Origin: Piper betle
Lineage: Eukaryota; Streptophyta; Magnoliopsida; Piperales; Piperaceae
Length of the DNA stretch: 64,000 nucleotides
Direction: 5' to 3'
NCBI GenBank assembly: GCA_033002965.1
Contig: JAURVB010012355.1
Coordinates: 46,876-110,875 of the forward strand
The translations under genes and the position numbers were made by a program. The notes beneath the pieces are model-generated. The model saw only the letters and a list, made by a program, of their open reading frames with translations, was not told where the DNA came from and ran no database searches. Below are positions 50,990-62,071 of the stretch, piece by piece (positions within the stretch are counted from its first letter, which is position 1; the number at the start of each line of letters is the position of its first letter).

Positions 50990-53260
50990 CTACTTGAATA
51001 AGTCAGAATTCAACCAGTCCCTGTAAAATGACGTCGAAGTAAAAAAATTAGTTCTACGGAAATGGTACATCACACTATACAGTGTCATTAGACACGCAGA
51101 TGCAGTAAGTCATGTGCACATACTTGCTAATGTCATCAAGATGATCGTCAAAGTCAACTATTTGTTGCCACTTCTTTGTTGCAATATAATCCAATAATAC
51201 TACGTTTGCAGATGGGTCTTTAAATGTCAGCTGAGTGCCAACATCTCCGTGTCGCCAATTCTTGGATGCATCCTTTGTGAACAGCTGCCAAAGGATGCAC
51301 AAAAGCGAATTTGACAAGAAACTAAATATAGATGTTTTCAGGATTATCTTCCTTTTCTTAACATAAAAATGGAAAACTAAAGCCCTCAAATCAAAATTTT
51401 ACTCAATTCTGGAACAACTGCAGTGCAAAAGGAGATAAAATAGGGGAATAAAATCCATGCCTTCATTAACACAATTTTATATCTACTCAAGATTTTCCAA
51501 GTCAAGATGTAATATATACAAACACAAGCCAAGAAACTTAACAAGACATGGCTAGAGGCATAAACTCTTTAATTCTGCTTGTTATAATTGGAAAGAATTG
51601 GGTAGCACAAAATGGCAAACAAAAAATTATTTAGTTATAGTTGGTATGTTTTTTGAAGACAATGAGAGATAAAACTACAAAAGCATGCAGTTTCTACTCA
51701 AAGCAAAGGCATATTAATACTGATCAACACATATTGCATTAAAGCAAAGTAAAAATATTTACTTTCCAATCGTAAAACAGATCATCTAGTCAACTTCAAC
51801 AGTAAAATGAGAGAGTCTTGCAAGAATGAGCAGATGCCAAGTCCACTGTGAATGAAACCAGACAAAGAAGGGACAGCAAATGAACGTGAATATTATTTCT
51901 TTAAGAACATTAAACACATAAGACAGGCAAATGGAACAGAGAGGAAGAAAAACTGCCTGTCGGTTGATCACTGGATTTGTGAATGCAATACATGCACTTG
52001 CACAACATCAACTTCGGAAAATTGGAAAATTCATGCGTCTCTACTTATGTGACATTTTCCCTCAGTTATTTATCCATGAACTCTTCTGCAATAGTGGAAC
52101 AGGACCAGTTCAAGGGAAGAGAAGCAAGAGGAGACATACATCATTCATCAAAGGGCAATGAGCATAGACATAAAGTTCACAATTCCACTACAGATGCCCA
52201 AAATGGTAGACAATCAGGATGTAAAGATTAAGAATGACATATAAAAGACGAGTCACAAAATAGATACAAAGGCAGAAAAGCTGCACGCATAATGGTGCCG
52301 CTATGAACAGGTAAGAAATATCATCAGTTTGACAAATCTGACTATTATTCATCCACGTGCAGTTCCAGACTTGCAAGACTAAATTTCTGTTGTTTGACTC
52401 TTGAATGGATGATGTTTTCAATCTAGGATTTACTTTCTTCTAGCTTCCGTTACACAGTAGTAGCAGTAATATATCCTCTGCAATCACATGATTCATGAAA
52501 TAAATATTCTACTTCCAATATCCGTATTCGGTGCAACAAAAACCCAAGACATTAAATAGAAGCAATTAATTTGAGTAAGCAAGAAGTGAACTTGGAAAAA
52601 ACAAAATCTCACAAACAGCATAGACGACCAATCATCCTAATCAAAAAACTTAATTTAAGGACGCACCTGCACAGCAGGACTCCCACTGCCCCCCTTCTGC
52701 AAAGCCTCAACCTTTTTATTGTCCAACTACAGAGCCACAAATCAAAGTTCCATCAAAACGAAAAATATATCAAGTTCAAGACCCCAAACCAGCAAACCAT
52801 TAAAGCACACACCAAAAGCAAGGCAGCCTGGGGGAAGTGCTGCGCGATATGATCCCCAATCCTCTTCGCAACACCACCAAGCTCCCCATCATCGTACCTC
52901 TCGTTCGCCTGGTAATACCCAACAACGCCAAGCCCGTCCGCCAGGAAATACTCCTCGACCTGAATCAAAAGAAAGAAACAACGACAAAGATCGCAACTTT
53001 CGGCCATCCTATCACCAACGGAAGCAGGGGGAGGCGGATAACGTACCTGGAGGAGGGCGATCTCGAGGGTGGGAAGGAGGGGGAGGTGGGAGTGGGAGAG
53101 TGGGACGGCGTCGTCGATGAGGACGACGGGGGAGTCGCCGGCAGCGGAGAGGCGGCCGACGAGGATGCCGTTGACGGTGGAGGAGGGGTGCTTGACGGCG
53201 TGGAGAACGAGCTTGATGTAGGCCGGCTGCCGGATCTCGGTACTTCATCTCGCCGGCCAT
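50990..53260 (-). CDS. EMC8: ER membrane protein complex subunit 8/9 (EMC8/9, UPF0172), 5 exons
   Basis: Cytosolic MPN-fold (catalytically inactive) subunit of the EMC, the insertase for tail-anchored and multipass proteins at the ER. Exons: 53260-53047, 52959-52813, 52726-52667, 51284-51124, 51020-50990; product about 203 residues, the family length. Seen: YIKLVLHAVKHPSSTVNGIL, LPLLPTLEIALLQVEEYFL, VVGYYQANERYDDGELGGVA, HIAQHFPQAALLLLDNKKVE, LFTKDASKNWR, DPSANVVLLDYIATKKW, DDHLDDISKDWLN. There is no JAMM zinc motif, as expected. The start MAGEMKY is followed by one apparent extra base (GG on plus, 53239-53240). Dropping it brings the rest of exon 1 into the conserved frame; as written the frame shifts after seven codons. 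Confidence 0.92.
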
Positions 53261-53368
53261 CGATCGGAGGTCGGCGCCGGCGACTTCAAAAGGGGACACG
53301 AGAATGTATTTTTTAACCAAGTGTTTTAGCTTATATTTAATTAATGATTAATTATAGGTAAAGAATAA

Positions 53369-53476
53369 ATTTACGAAAAAAAGGTCTTTTATTCATAGTT
53401 TACGATTTAAGGGGAATATTTCATATATTCTGATTTAAAGGGAATGGTGAGCAATTGACTTATTTGCCCTTATATC
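53369..53476 (+). repeat. Inverted repeat, left copy
   Basis: Starts ATTTACGAAAAA, contains GATTTAAGGGGA and GATTTAAAGGGAATGG, and ends near TTGACTTATTTGCCCTT. The reverse complement of 56431-56540 shows the same blocks in the same order and spacing. Confidence 0.8.
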
Positions 53477-54465
53477 TGCCCGGGTCAAGTTTAAAATGAA
53501 GTTGAAGAATTGGAGGAGAACCGAACCGAAAATTCACGACCCAAATAAAATCCCAAAATCCATTAAACTCTCCGACCCGACCCATTGCCGTTGCACCACC
53601 AACACCACATCCCATCAACGCCATCTCTCATTTCACCGTGCTTTTATTGTTTGTCTTGTGAGAGAGTGAGTCAGTTGTTCAATCAAGATCGGAGGAGACT
53701 GAGCCATGGTTGCAAAAATCGGGCCGATTTAAATCAGATCGAAATGATTTCATTAACAAAAAAAACCAAATTAGTCATGGTAAAAGTAAAATTGGTTCGT
53801 GAGTCGACTGATTTGAGAGGGGCGCGGGGGATAGGGTAGGGTGGCGAGGGTGAGTAGCTAGGGTGGCAACATGGGGCGGGGTAGTGACGGGGGGCCAGAG
53901 CAGCGAGAACGGGAGGTGGGCGCGACAATCGGAGTCAGGCAGTGGTGCCCTAGCTAGTGGTTGCTCAAGCGACGGCCTTTAGCCTGTTTTGGCAGTAGCA
54001 TGCAACCGTGGAGAGACGACGAGATCTTTGGAATGGAGATGGCAGTGGAATTGCGCTGAGAGGGCCTGTGAGTTCGCGGCCTTCTCCACGTTAGGGAGAC
54101 CGGGCGGTGGCTGTAAAATGGGGGATGGCTCAGCAATGTGTTGGTGGTGATAGGCAGCGTCAATCGGTGGTGGTGTGGTAGTCGGAGGTGACATTGGTAA
54201 CGTGAATCGGGGCGGCATCGAGGGTTTGGAGGGGGGGGTGCGAGAGAAGCGTCGGGATGGGAAACAGGTTGGTTGGCAATATAGTAAATAAAAATTGATT
54301 TGTCTCTGACAGTAGTCAAAAATAATAACTATCTCGTAATAAATATTTTAAAAAATCTAGAAAAATAGGAAAAAATTTGATAAAATATAATACACACCAT
54401 AATATCACAATTATATATTGTATAACTAATAACCCACCCAAACTAAATCGATAAATGTGAGGGGG

Positions 54466-54592
54466 TGTATATCTCTTGATCTACTTCTAGTATTGAAGTC
54501 AGGGAAAATGGTAATAGTTGTTAATATGATGTATATCTCTTGATCTACTTCTAGTATTGAAGTCAGGAAAATGGTAATAGTTGTTAATATGA
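54466..54592. repeat. 64 bp tandem duplication, 2 units
   Basis: The unit TGTATATCTCTTGATCTACT... runs through GTAATAGTTGTTAATATGA and is repeated immediately at 54530. The second copy has one G fewer in a GGG run. Near-identity implies a recent duplication. Confidence 0.95.
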
Positions 54593-54640
54593 TGTTCAAA
54601 TGCTCCCTTAACATTCAATTTAAGCTTTTAAAGAGAAATG

Positions 54641-56240
54641 AGGGGTGGGCGCGGACGTCTGAATTACTGAGTATGACTGAAGTCCGAAGCATCTCTGACC
54701 AAAGTTGACAGACCGAATAAAAACAAACTACATGTGGATATCTCTTTGTCTGACCAAATGACCGACCACGTGTCTGATATTCTATATTAATAATATAATG
54801 TCTTTAACATTTGTAAGGTTAATATTGTCTTCTATAAAAATTTCAAATCGTGATATACATTAAAATTAATTAAGTTTATACATAAAATTGATATTTAATA
54901 TCTAAAATAACCCAAAATGACTTACATAGGTAAAAGATAAAAGTCATCCTCATATATAGGACTTTAGAACATTATATTTACTTCAACAATCATATCAAAC
55001 AATTTACTATATAGTTAAAATGCCCTCAATTAGTATCATAGTTTACTAAATTTTTGAAATTTAGCTCGTATATATTTCTAAGTAAAAAAAGATAAGTGAT
55101 GTATAGAGGCTTTAAACTAATCTTTGACATTAAAAAGTAATCCAATATTACATATATTTCAAAGAAAAAATATTCTATTAGTTGATTCTTCATCCAATGT
55201 AGCTCATCGACAAGAAAAAATATACAAAAAATTTAATTAATTATAGAAATATTTTATAAATATTAAAAGAGTAGAAACTAAATGTAACATTCTCACATGT
55301 TCATTATAAACACAATCATCAATATCTTCTTATTCTTCAATATTCATTGTTTCAAACAAATTTGATGATTAAATTATTTATTTTTCTACAAATAAAAAAT
55401 AGTAGTTAAAAAATGCATATATATAAAATATGAATTACCTTAATATTCACTCCTCAACCAATTTTACGCACATTAAAGCTTCAAGTATTTTTGGACTCAA
55501 ACTATTCCTAATTAAGCCAATTGTTTGTTCTTCGATGCCAAATGCGCAGTTTGAAAAAGACAGTTGACGTAGAAATGATTAAAATATCTTAAATAATTTC
55601 TAAAAATAAGATATTTTACTATGTTTAATCTCCACCATGATAACATATCAAATTGCTCATCTACTCCATCCACAAAAGGAATAGTTGGTTAATCCAAATA
55701 ATTCTTTAAATCAGTTCGTGTTGGCTCCTTTTTATGAACATTTTATAATCAACTTACTTAATTGTTACAATCTCCTCCTACTTAGGCATATAATAAGACA
55801 AATAATTAATGAACTTTTAATTTCAATAGAAGGCTTGTTTGACACACATCTGGCTATGATTTCACATCAATCATATTTTTTGAGTTTTCCCATTATAATA
55901 TAATATTTTCTTATACAAATATTTTTTTAAAAAAGATTTTAATTTTTATGCTAATTGACACCAGAGAAACTAAGAAAAATATAAGAGATAACGATTATAT
56001 AAATGAGATATTAGTTGTTTGTGAGAAAAAATAATATTTATAATGAAAAAAATAATTAAATGATAAAATAAATATGAGATGAAAATAATTATTTATATTT
56101 ACCAAATTTTGACCATGTCCGGCCGTAACCTACTTTACAGAAGAATTTTGACGGTAGATGACTGGCATTTTGTCCGAAGTTAAATGGACGGATATGGATA
56201 ATACCTTGTCCGATGTCCGACCCATCGACACCCACCCCTG
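54641..56240 (-). mobile_element. Decayed hAT-family DNA transposon
   Basis: Ends are inverted: AGGGGTGGGCGCGGACG on the left and, read inward, CAGGGGTGGGTGTCGATGG on the right, the CAGGGGTGG form common in plant hAT elements. The minus strand at about 55720-55450 retains pieces of the hAT C-terminal dimerisation domain in shifting frames: PTIPFVDGVDEQFDMLSWWR, then CAFGIEEQTIGLI and RNSLSPKILEALMCVKLVE. The rest of the transposase is lost. A possible imperfect 8 bp target duplication (GAAATGAG / TGTATGAG) is weak. Confidence 0.72.
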
Positions 56241-56430
56241 TGTATGAGCCTCCTTCTCTCCAGTAAAAAAGTAAAAAGATGGCTAGTTTCTTTCAAATCT
56301 GCTAGCAGTTACCCCGTATAAAAATATTCCTCCTCTTCTAGCCGTTCAAGAGAAAAAAGCTTGGGTTTCCTTAAAACCAAACCCAAATTAAAACAAAAGC
56401 CAAAGCAAGCCCAATAAGTATTCAATTAAA

Positions 56431-56540
56431 AGGTAAAATCGTCAACTACTCATCCCATTCCCTTTAAATCCTAAAAATATAAAATGATCCCCTTAAATCA
56501 AAAATCATGAATAAAAAGCACCTTTTTCGTAAATTTTTTC
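56431..56540 (-). repeat. Inverted repeat, right copy
   Basis: Inverted partner of 53369-53476. The two copies bracket the hAT remnant at a 3.1 kb separation. They may be the long terminal inverted repeats of an older element or two copies of one small element. Confidence 0.8.
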
Positions 56541-56967
56541 TAAGAAAAAATACTTTTAATATTTAATTACATTTTTTAGTTTATAATTTTAAAATTCAAT
56601 TGAACAAGACGTGATTGCCTTTGACGTGACTTTGTGTCCGGTCATCCGATCAGAACGACGGTCAAGATAGAAACTTTTGATTTGATTCCATAATTTAAAC
56701 AATTGGATTTACACTAGTGAATAGATATTAATTTTTTTGGCAATCGGAAAGGTTGAACAAATACTATGAAAGAAATAGTAATGGCACTCAATATTAAAGT
56801 TTATAATTTACATTGACCTGCTTAGTGGAGTTTGACAACGCAAATATCAAATCTCATGAATTCAGATTCAACAATATACCCTCCCTAACAGAGAGAACAA
56901 GGCTACAGCCTTAACCATAATCAATCAATTAACTCTCACTCTTACTCCTCAATTCTGATCATTCATA
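56541..56967. other. 3' flank of the kinase gene
   Basis: AT-rich spacer expected to include the kinase 3' UTR. Nothing else recognised. Confidence 0.45.
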
Positions 56968-57931
56968 TCAGTTTCTTTGGCCTTCATGAATGCAACATTG
57001 GAGTAGACACTGAAGTTTGTCGATCACCTCTGTCGTTCCTGGCCTGTCGGACCGGTTATCGGCCAAGCATTTCAAAGCCAAGGCAGAGTACTCTTTTAAA
57101 GACTCTGGTGATACATTACCTTTAAGATGCGCATCAATGTCTGCATGAACTATCTTCTTTCTCCGGCAAGACTTGCGCCATGTCTCAAGATTGGCCTGGC
57201 CGGCATCAATGACAGGCCTTCCAAACAAGACCTCCAACATAACAACGCCAAAAGCATAAACGTCAGATTCGTAGGTCAATTGGCCTGTGGCAATGTAGTG
57301 AGGATCTGCATACCCGTGAGTGCCCAGTACTCGGGTGGAAAGATGAGTAACACTCGTGTCATGCAACATAGCTATTTTTGATATGCCCAGATCAGTCAGC
57401 TTTGCTTCCCAATTATGATCCACCAAAATGTTTCCGGGCTTTACATCTCTGTGTATGATTTTATTCAAATGAAGATCGTGTAAGCCCCTCGCTGCTCCAA
57501 CGCAAATTTTCAACCTTTGTGCCCAAGAAAGAGGACGTGTGTTACTCCCATCGAACAAGTGCTTGCCGAGGTCCCCGTGAGACATGTATTCGTAAGCTAG
57601 GAGCAGCTCGTCATTCTCATTGCAATAGCCAACTAAGGAGACTAGGTGCCAGCGGTAACCCAGTCTTCCAAAAGCCATGACCTCCGATTCAAACTCTTTT
57701 AGACCCTGGAACGAGTCTGAGCTCCATCTCTTAATTGCCACCAGATCTTTTCCCAGCTTTCCTTTGTAGACTCTGCCGAAGCCGCCTTCTCCTATTATCT
57801 CCTTGAAACACTTAGTTGCCACCTTCATCTCCTTGTAGGAGAAGCGCCTGATAGAAAAGCTAGGGGCTGATGGTCTTTCGGGTGATAGGTGTCTCTTCCA
57901 AAAGTTCTGTTTGCTTGCAGTATGACTGTCC
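56968..57931 (-). CDS. Receptor-like kinase catalytic domain, second exon of a predicted DUF4283-kinase fusion
   Basis: About 320 codons forming a complete Ser/Thr kinase domain of the receptor-like/CrRLK1L-like group. It has GEGGFGRVYKG loop, VAIK lysine, a glutamate in EFESEVMAF, HLVSLVGYC, HRDVKPGNIL catalytic loop, activation segment STRVLGTHGYADPHY and SDVYAFGVVMLEVL. The magnesium motif reads DLG instead of DFG. No transmembrane or extracellular part is attached. The frame could open at ATG 57972, but its first 13 residues look like intron: the minus strand there is a pyrimidine-rich TTCTCTTGTTTTCTCAG acceptor just before 57931. Spliced to the donor at 58229 the phases agree (phase 2), joining it to the upstream DUF4283 exon. 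If that splice is not used, this is a stand-alone cytoplasmic kinase. Confidence 0.8.
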
Positions 57932-58228
57932 CTGAGAAAACAAGAGAAGCCAGCGTAGGATAATTGAAGCATTGTTATTGAAAAATTTCAATGAACACCA
58001 CCATATCTTCCTTTGTCATAGTGAATGATCATATAAGAGAAATTAAAAAGAAGAATTTTCAGAGAAATCAAGAACACAATCAAGGGGTACAACACTTGTT
58101 CTTTGAAGCATTTTTAACCTACTGCATCCTACTGCTAATACTTGAATGCTCAGTGAGCCATAATTAATTGAGTGAATTCTGTAAATTGAACTTCATAGAA
58201 CAGTTGGGCAATTGTTGTTGGAAAGTAC
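57932..58228 (-). other. Predicted intron joining DUF4283 exon to kinase exon
   Basis: 297 bp with donor ATAAG/GTACTTTC at 58229-58228 and acceptor TTTTCTCAG/G at 57932-57931, preceded by a long pyrimidine tract. Exon 1 length from its ATG is 1364 (454 codons plus 2) and exon 2 is 964 (1 plus 321 codons), so the frame is kept through to the stop. Confidence 0.6.
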
Positions 58229-59592
58229 CTTATAGGGTGCCTTCCCTGGCTGCTGCCGGCATTACCATGATCCTTGTCTACATTTTGTGTTCTGGAAGCC
58301 AATTCTCTGCTTGCCATCTCCTTTTCACCCTGTTCTTTAGAACTATGCATTTCTCCCACTTCTTCAATCTCAGGCAATTCTTCTTTTCTAACAACTGGTT
58401 TGGTCCTTCGTCGTTTGTTTTCTTGGCTTACTTCCATAACAGTTTTACCATCAACACTCTCTAAAACCTGCCCCGACCTGCATCCAACTACGTCCTGGTT
58501 GCTTCCAAGTCCAATCTTTATCACTGCAACTGTGTTTCTCTCTTCGTCCAAGCTTGCAGCACTACCTTTCAATGAATGTAAACGATCGATTTCGCCATTC
58601 AAGGGACAGCTATGGCAGTACCCCACTCTGGCATCACAATTCTTGGTTTCAAAACGTGAAGTACCCTCTCCAGATGCATCAACGGTGACTTTCTCCATAT
58701 TCTTGTTGCAACTAATTGTTTTGTGTCCTACTGTCGAACAATTAGTGCAGAAACAAGGCAGCTCTTCGTATTGGATCGCCTGCCAAAACCCCTTTGTTCC
58801 AATCTCAATCCACACTCTGCTAGGTAACTCTTTAAGGAGATCCACCTCCACACACACCCTTGCAGAATCAGTTCTTGTCAAGTTTCTGGTGCCGTCATCC
58901 ACGCCAAGCACTTTCCCCACTAAAGACACAATTTGATAAAGAAGATCCTCTTGGTAAAACACGACTGGTAGAGAAGGCAGCGACACCCAAACCGCAGCCG
59001 ACGGCAGCTCCCCATCCGTCGGTCGGAACATCGGCGTCCACTTGAAGACCTTCATCACCTGCCCATCGACACGCCACTCGTTCCTCGGCCACACACGGAT
59101 CATATCTGCTTCACTCTCCAATCGAATGAACAAGTGACTCTGGTCAAGCAGCGTGATGGAACAATTGCCTTGGAGATTCCACTCACCAGAAGCCATCTCC
59201 TTCACCTGCTCCAAGCTGGGACCGGCCACGGCCGTGGCGAACTTCCCAACGAGGCAGAACTTGAACATTTCAGCCCTCAGATTAATACGATACTCATCAA
59301 AGCGGATGGTAGGCTCATTCAAACTTCTTTTAGCAGGTGATCTTGGCGGGTTCACTACAACATCAGCTTGAGTCCTAGCCACGGCGGGAATGGAACCGGT
59401 GGAGCTCTTACCACGTGGAAGCTTGGTGGTGGAGTAGAAGCCCCGGAACAGTTTTTCCGTGACCGAACTCCGGCCATTCTTGGTTGTCCTCCTTGGGGTG
59501 GGGGAACCGGTTGGACCAGCAAGCAGACGATCGCCATCGATTTGATAAAAGTCGATGGCAGATTGATTGACGATGCGGCTGATTATGTTCAT
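58229..59592 (-). CDS. DUF4283 and zinc-knuckle exon (LINE-ORF1-like), first exon of the predicted kinase fusion
   Basis: 454 codons. Residues about 105-250 are a DUF4283 domain as in plant LINE ORF1-type proteins (KFCLVGKF, VFKWTPMF, AAVWVSLPSLPV, VCVEVDLLKELPSRVWIE). A CCHC zinc knuckle follows at about 282-295 (CTNCSTVGHKTISC), then a polar, charged region. Family members bind nucleic acid, so RNA or DNA binding is the likely role. Without splicing the frame runs on to a stop at 58150. No LINE endonuclease or reverse transcriptase follows: the next sequence in the same direction is the intron and the kinase exon. Either host capture of a LINE ORF1 exon or an insertion upstream of the kinase; the matching splice phases favour a joined gene. 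Confidence 0.78.
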
Positions 59593-59820
59593 GACTCTTC
59601 AGTTCTAAGTCTGAGGCCGGTATGCACAAAGCTAATGTGATTGATGCAGAAACGATTGCACATAACGCGAATGATGAAAAGGATGTTACTCTACTTGGTT
59701 GGATGTTTCGAGGAAGATGATAGAGCGTGTGTTACATCAAACATGGACGTCCAACCACCATTAGGAAGTTTCTTCCCCACTAGGAAGTCCGCCATGACCC
59801 TTTCTCAATTAATTTAAAAA

Positions 59821-59822
<2 letters not shown>

Positions 59823-59859
<37 letters not shown>
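59823..59859. repeat. (AT)n microsatellite
   Basis: Uninterrupted AT alternation of about 37 bp. Confidence 0.95.
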
Positions 59860-59862
<3 letters not shown>

Positions 59863-59881
59863 AGTCCTGTCGAGGTCCCAG

Positions 59882-59975
59882 ATTCATACCACTCGTTACC
59901 TGGTAAATACCCAGTAATGCGAAGCCGCCCCTCTGAAATATTGGGACGGCGCCGTCGACGAGGACAATGGGGGAG
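59882..59975 (-). pseudogene. EMC8 pseudogene fragment
   Basis: Two short blocks match the EMC8 gene. 59882-59939 corresponds to exon 2 around 52883-52945 (coding GVVGYYQANERYDD in the gene). 59941-59975 corresponds to exon 1 around 53099-53135 (coding SPVVLIDDAVP). Order and strand are as in the gene, but the end of exon 1, the intron and the start of exon 2 are deleted. Several substitutions are present. This is a relic of a local duplication about 6.7 kb from the parent. Confidence 0.75.
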
Positions 59976-60655
59976 ACAAGACACTGTGTAGAGTTAAAAT
60001 TTATAGACTTAAAAAATTAAAAATAAAAATATATTTACAACTTAAATTCATAAAATATTGTAATCTCATTCGCAATAATTTTTACAGAAATATTATTTTT
60101 GTTATTAATTTATTTTAATAATATAAATTAGATTCACGAACAAAATCGGAGTAGATAAAATAAAAATATCTCAATTTGTTTATGTCAGAATTTTTCATTC
60201 TTATTCAAAAATATGTTTCAGAATTTACTAATTTTCACTAAATCAACAATATTTTTATGTAGATGAATAATTGTAAATGCACAATACAATACATGAATTG
60301 TCCTTCACAAACTAATATCGATTGAGTCAAACAAAGTCAAGCAGACACAAGCTTCTACATGGGTAGCTTTATTTGATTTTAAGTCAAAACAATCCAAACT
60401 AAGCTATGAAAGGGCCTAGTTGCCAAGCACCGTGCAATTTAGCTACTGGGATACCTTCATCATTCGATGTTACATCTTATTCCGACCATGCTTAACAATT
60501 ACAAGCTTCCCATCGGGTATAAATTATTCTGAGAAGTGAGATCAACCAGCCACCGTTCATGACGTTGACTACTCACACAGATGTAAACATTTCAATATAC
60601 CAACATACTGATCCCTGCAAATACCCTATTAACACTAGCCAACCTCACAATGCAG

Positions 60656-61973
60656 CTACGGTTTCTTCCATCCAAGATACAGAAGCAGCGGCTGGTAATA
60701 GTTGAAGAAATATGCTGCCCGTGGGTGTTGCCTCTTAAGAGCATTCCATGGTGGGTACCTGTGAACAAGCCGCTCCGGGTTAGTTTTAAATTGAATATAT
60801 GATTTTTTTTATGACCAAAAATATCATTGGAACCCAGCAAGGAATACAAATGAAGCAAAAGTGCCATTCTTCACATTAGTTTTGAATTGATCAAATGCTT
60901 GCTTGTAGCTGGCTACATCGATACATGTTGACGTACCTGAAAAAGAAATCGAAGAAGAAGGATCTTCTCAACACAGCCTTGTCATGGCTAAATGTATCAA
61001 ATGAGAACTTCCCATGGTAATCCACTGTCAGCAACTCCACCAAATGGCAGCGTATCGACTATAAACTGCAAGGTTCGAACAAAATGAGATAGCATATTAT
61101 ATGCAAACCTGGGTTTTACCAAGAAACAACCTGCAAATGCTAGTGGTTGTACTAACAAATTAACCTGTATAACTGTGTCATTAAATATGACGCTTCTCGA
61201 TGATGTTTCTGAGACTATTTGTTTTTTGAATGTTTCATCGTTTGTGAAGGCAAAAATTGCAAGTGGTCGAGGTCTTGAGTTGATGAACTCAATGGCCTCA
61301 TCGATCTTCTTGACCTGTTTATTTGTATATCAGATCATGTACTTACAAATACCAAAAGAGTTCCTATACTGTATAACAGAACAAAAAAGAGATTCTGTTC
61401 TTACAGTTATTATAGGAAGAAGCGGGCCGAATATCTCTTCTTTCACGATTTCTGCATCAAGTGGTGGATCCACCAAGATTGTTGGCTCAATTAAACTGGA
61501 ACAGTCATGTTATTGTTGGATTTCTGGGGTGATTAAACGTCAGAATTTAGCATGGATGTAGCATGATTACAGCTGCTTTTGATCCGAGGAACCTCCATGA
61601 ACAACATTAGCGGCTACTGCAGAGTCGTCAAGCAATTTGTTCAATCTTTCGAAGTGGTGCTGCTTGACAATCTTGGAGATGGTGCTAGATTCCAATGGTT
61701 TATCACCATATAAAGTTTTTATCCTGTCTTTGAGCATGTCTAGCTGCAATAAAATATGCAACATCAGAAAATCAGTACATGATGAGCTACTGATTGTAAT
61801 TGTATACATGTAAAAGTAAAACATAAAAGTTTCTTTGAAAAATAATATATCCAAGTAAAGATTCTTACCAATGTAGGAGCATGCTTCTCTTCCACAAGCA
61901 CGTAATCTATTGCTTTGCAAGCTTGCCCACTGCAGGGTCCCCATTTACCCCGAGCTATGCGGCTTACAGCAAT
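60656..61973 (-). pseudogene. Aldehyde dehydrogenase family 3, C-terminal half, with 8-base deletion
   Basis: Six exons of an ALDH3 (F/H/I-type) gene: 61973-61869, 61743-61571, 61495-61405, 61314-61165, 61065-60937, 60758-60656. They encode IAVSRIARGKWGPCSGQACK, DYVLVEEKHAP, IVKQHHFERLNKLLDD, IEPTILVDPPLDAEIV, EEIFGPLLPIIT and FINSRPRPLAIFAF, ending in a hydrophobic YYQPLLLYLGWKKP tail that would anchor to membranes. The penultimate exon is 129 bp but phase and similarity require 137: the codons expected between DSG and YHGKFSFDTFSHDKAV are missing eight bases near 61018-61022, so the frame is lost there. The catalytic Cys and Glu exons should lie to the right, where a copia element starts at 62072; they may be beyond the window or lost. 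Confidence 0.85.
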
Positions 61974-62071
61974 CTGTGACGATTGTAAAGTTTGAAGCCA
62001 AAGCATACGATGATCATAATAATGTTTACGATGTATGTTTATCTTCTCAATTAATTGTTATTACAAGTTAT

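Larger units (their letters stand above)
53261..54640. other. Intergenic, promoter side of EMC8
   Basis: Holds the left copy of a 108 bp inverted repeat and a 64 bp tandem duplication. It also has a GC-rich patch around 53800-54250 whose frames on both strands look compositional. No gene recognised. Confidence 0.45.
59593..60655. other. Spacer between fusion gene and ALDH3 relic
   Basis: Contains an AT dinucleotide run at 59823-59859, an EMC8-derived fragment at 59882-59975, and otherwise AT-rich sequence. The left part is the presumed promoter of the fusion gene. Confidence 0.5.

Noticed and set aside
57932..57972. ATG 57972 as the true kinase start
   Set aside because: The first 13 codons coincide with a textbook pyrimidine tract and acceptor, and the downstream phase matches the upstream donor. 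Kept only as an alternative.
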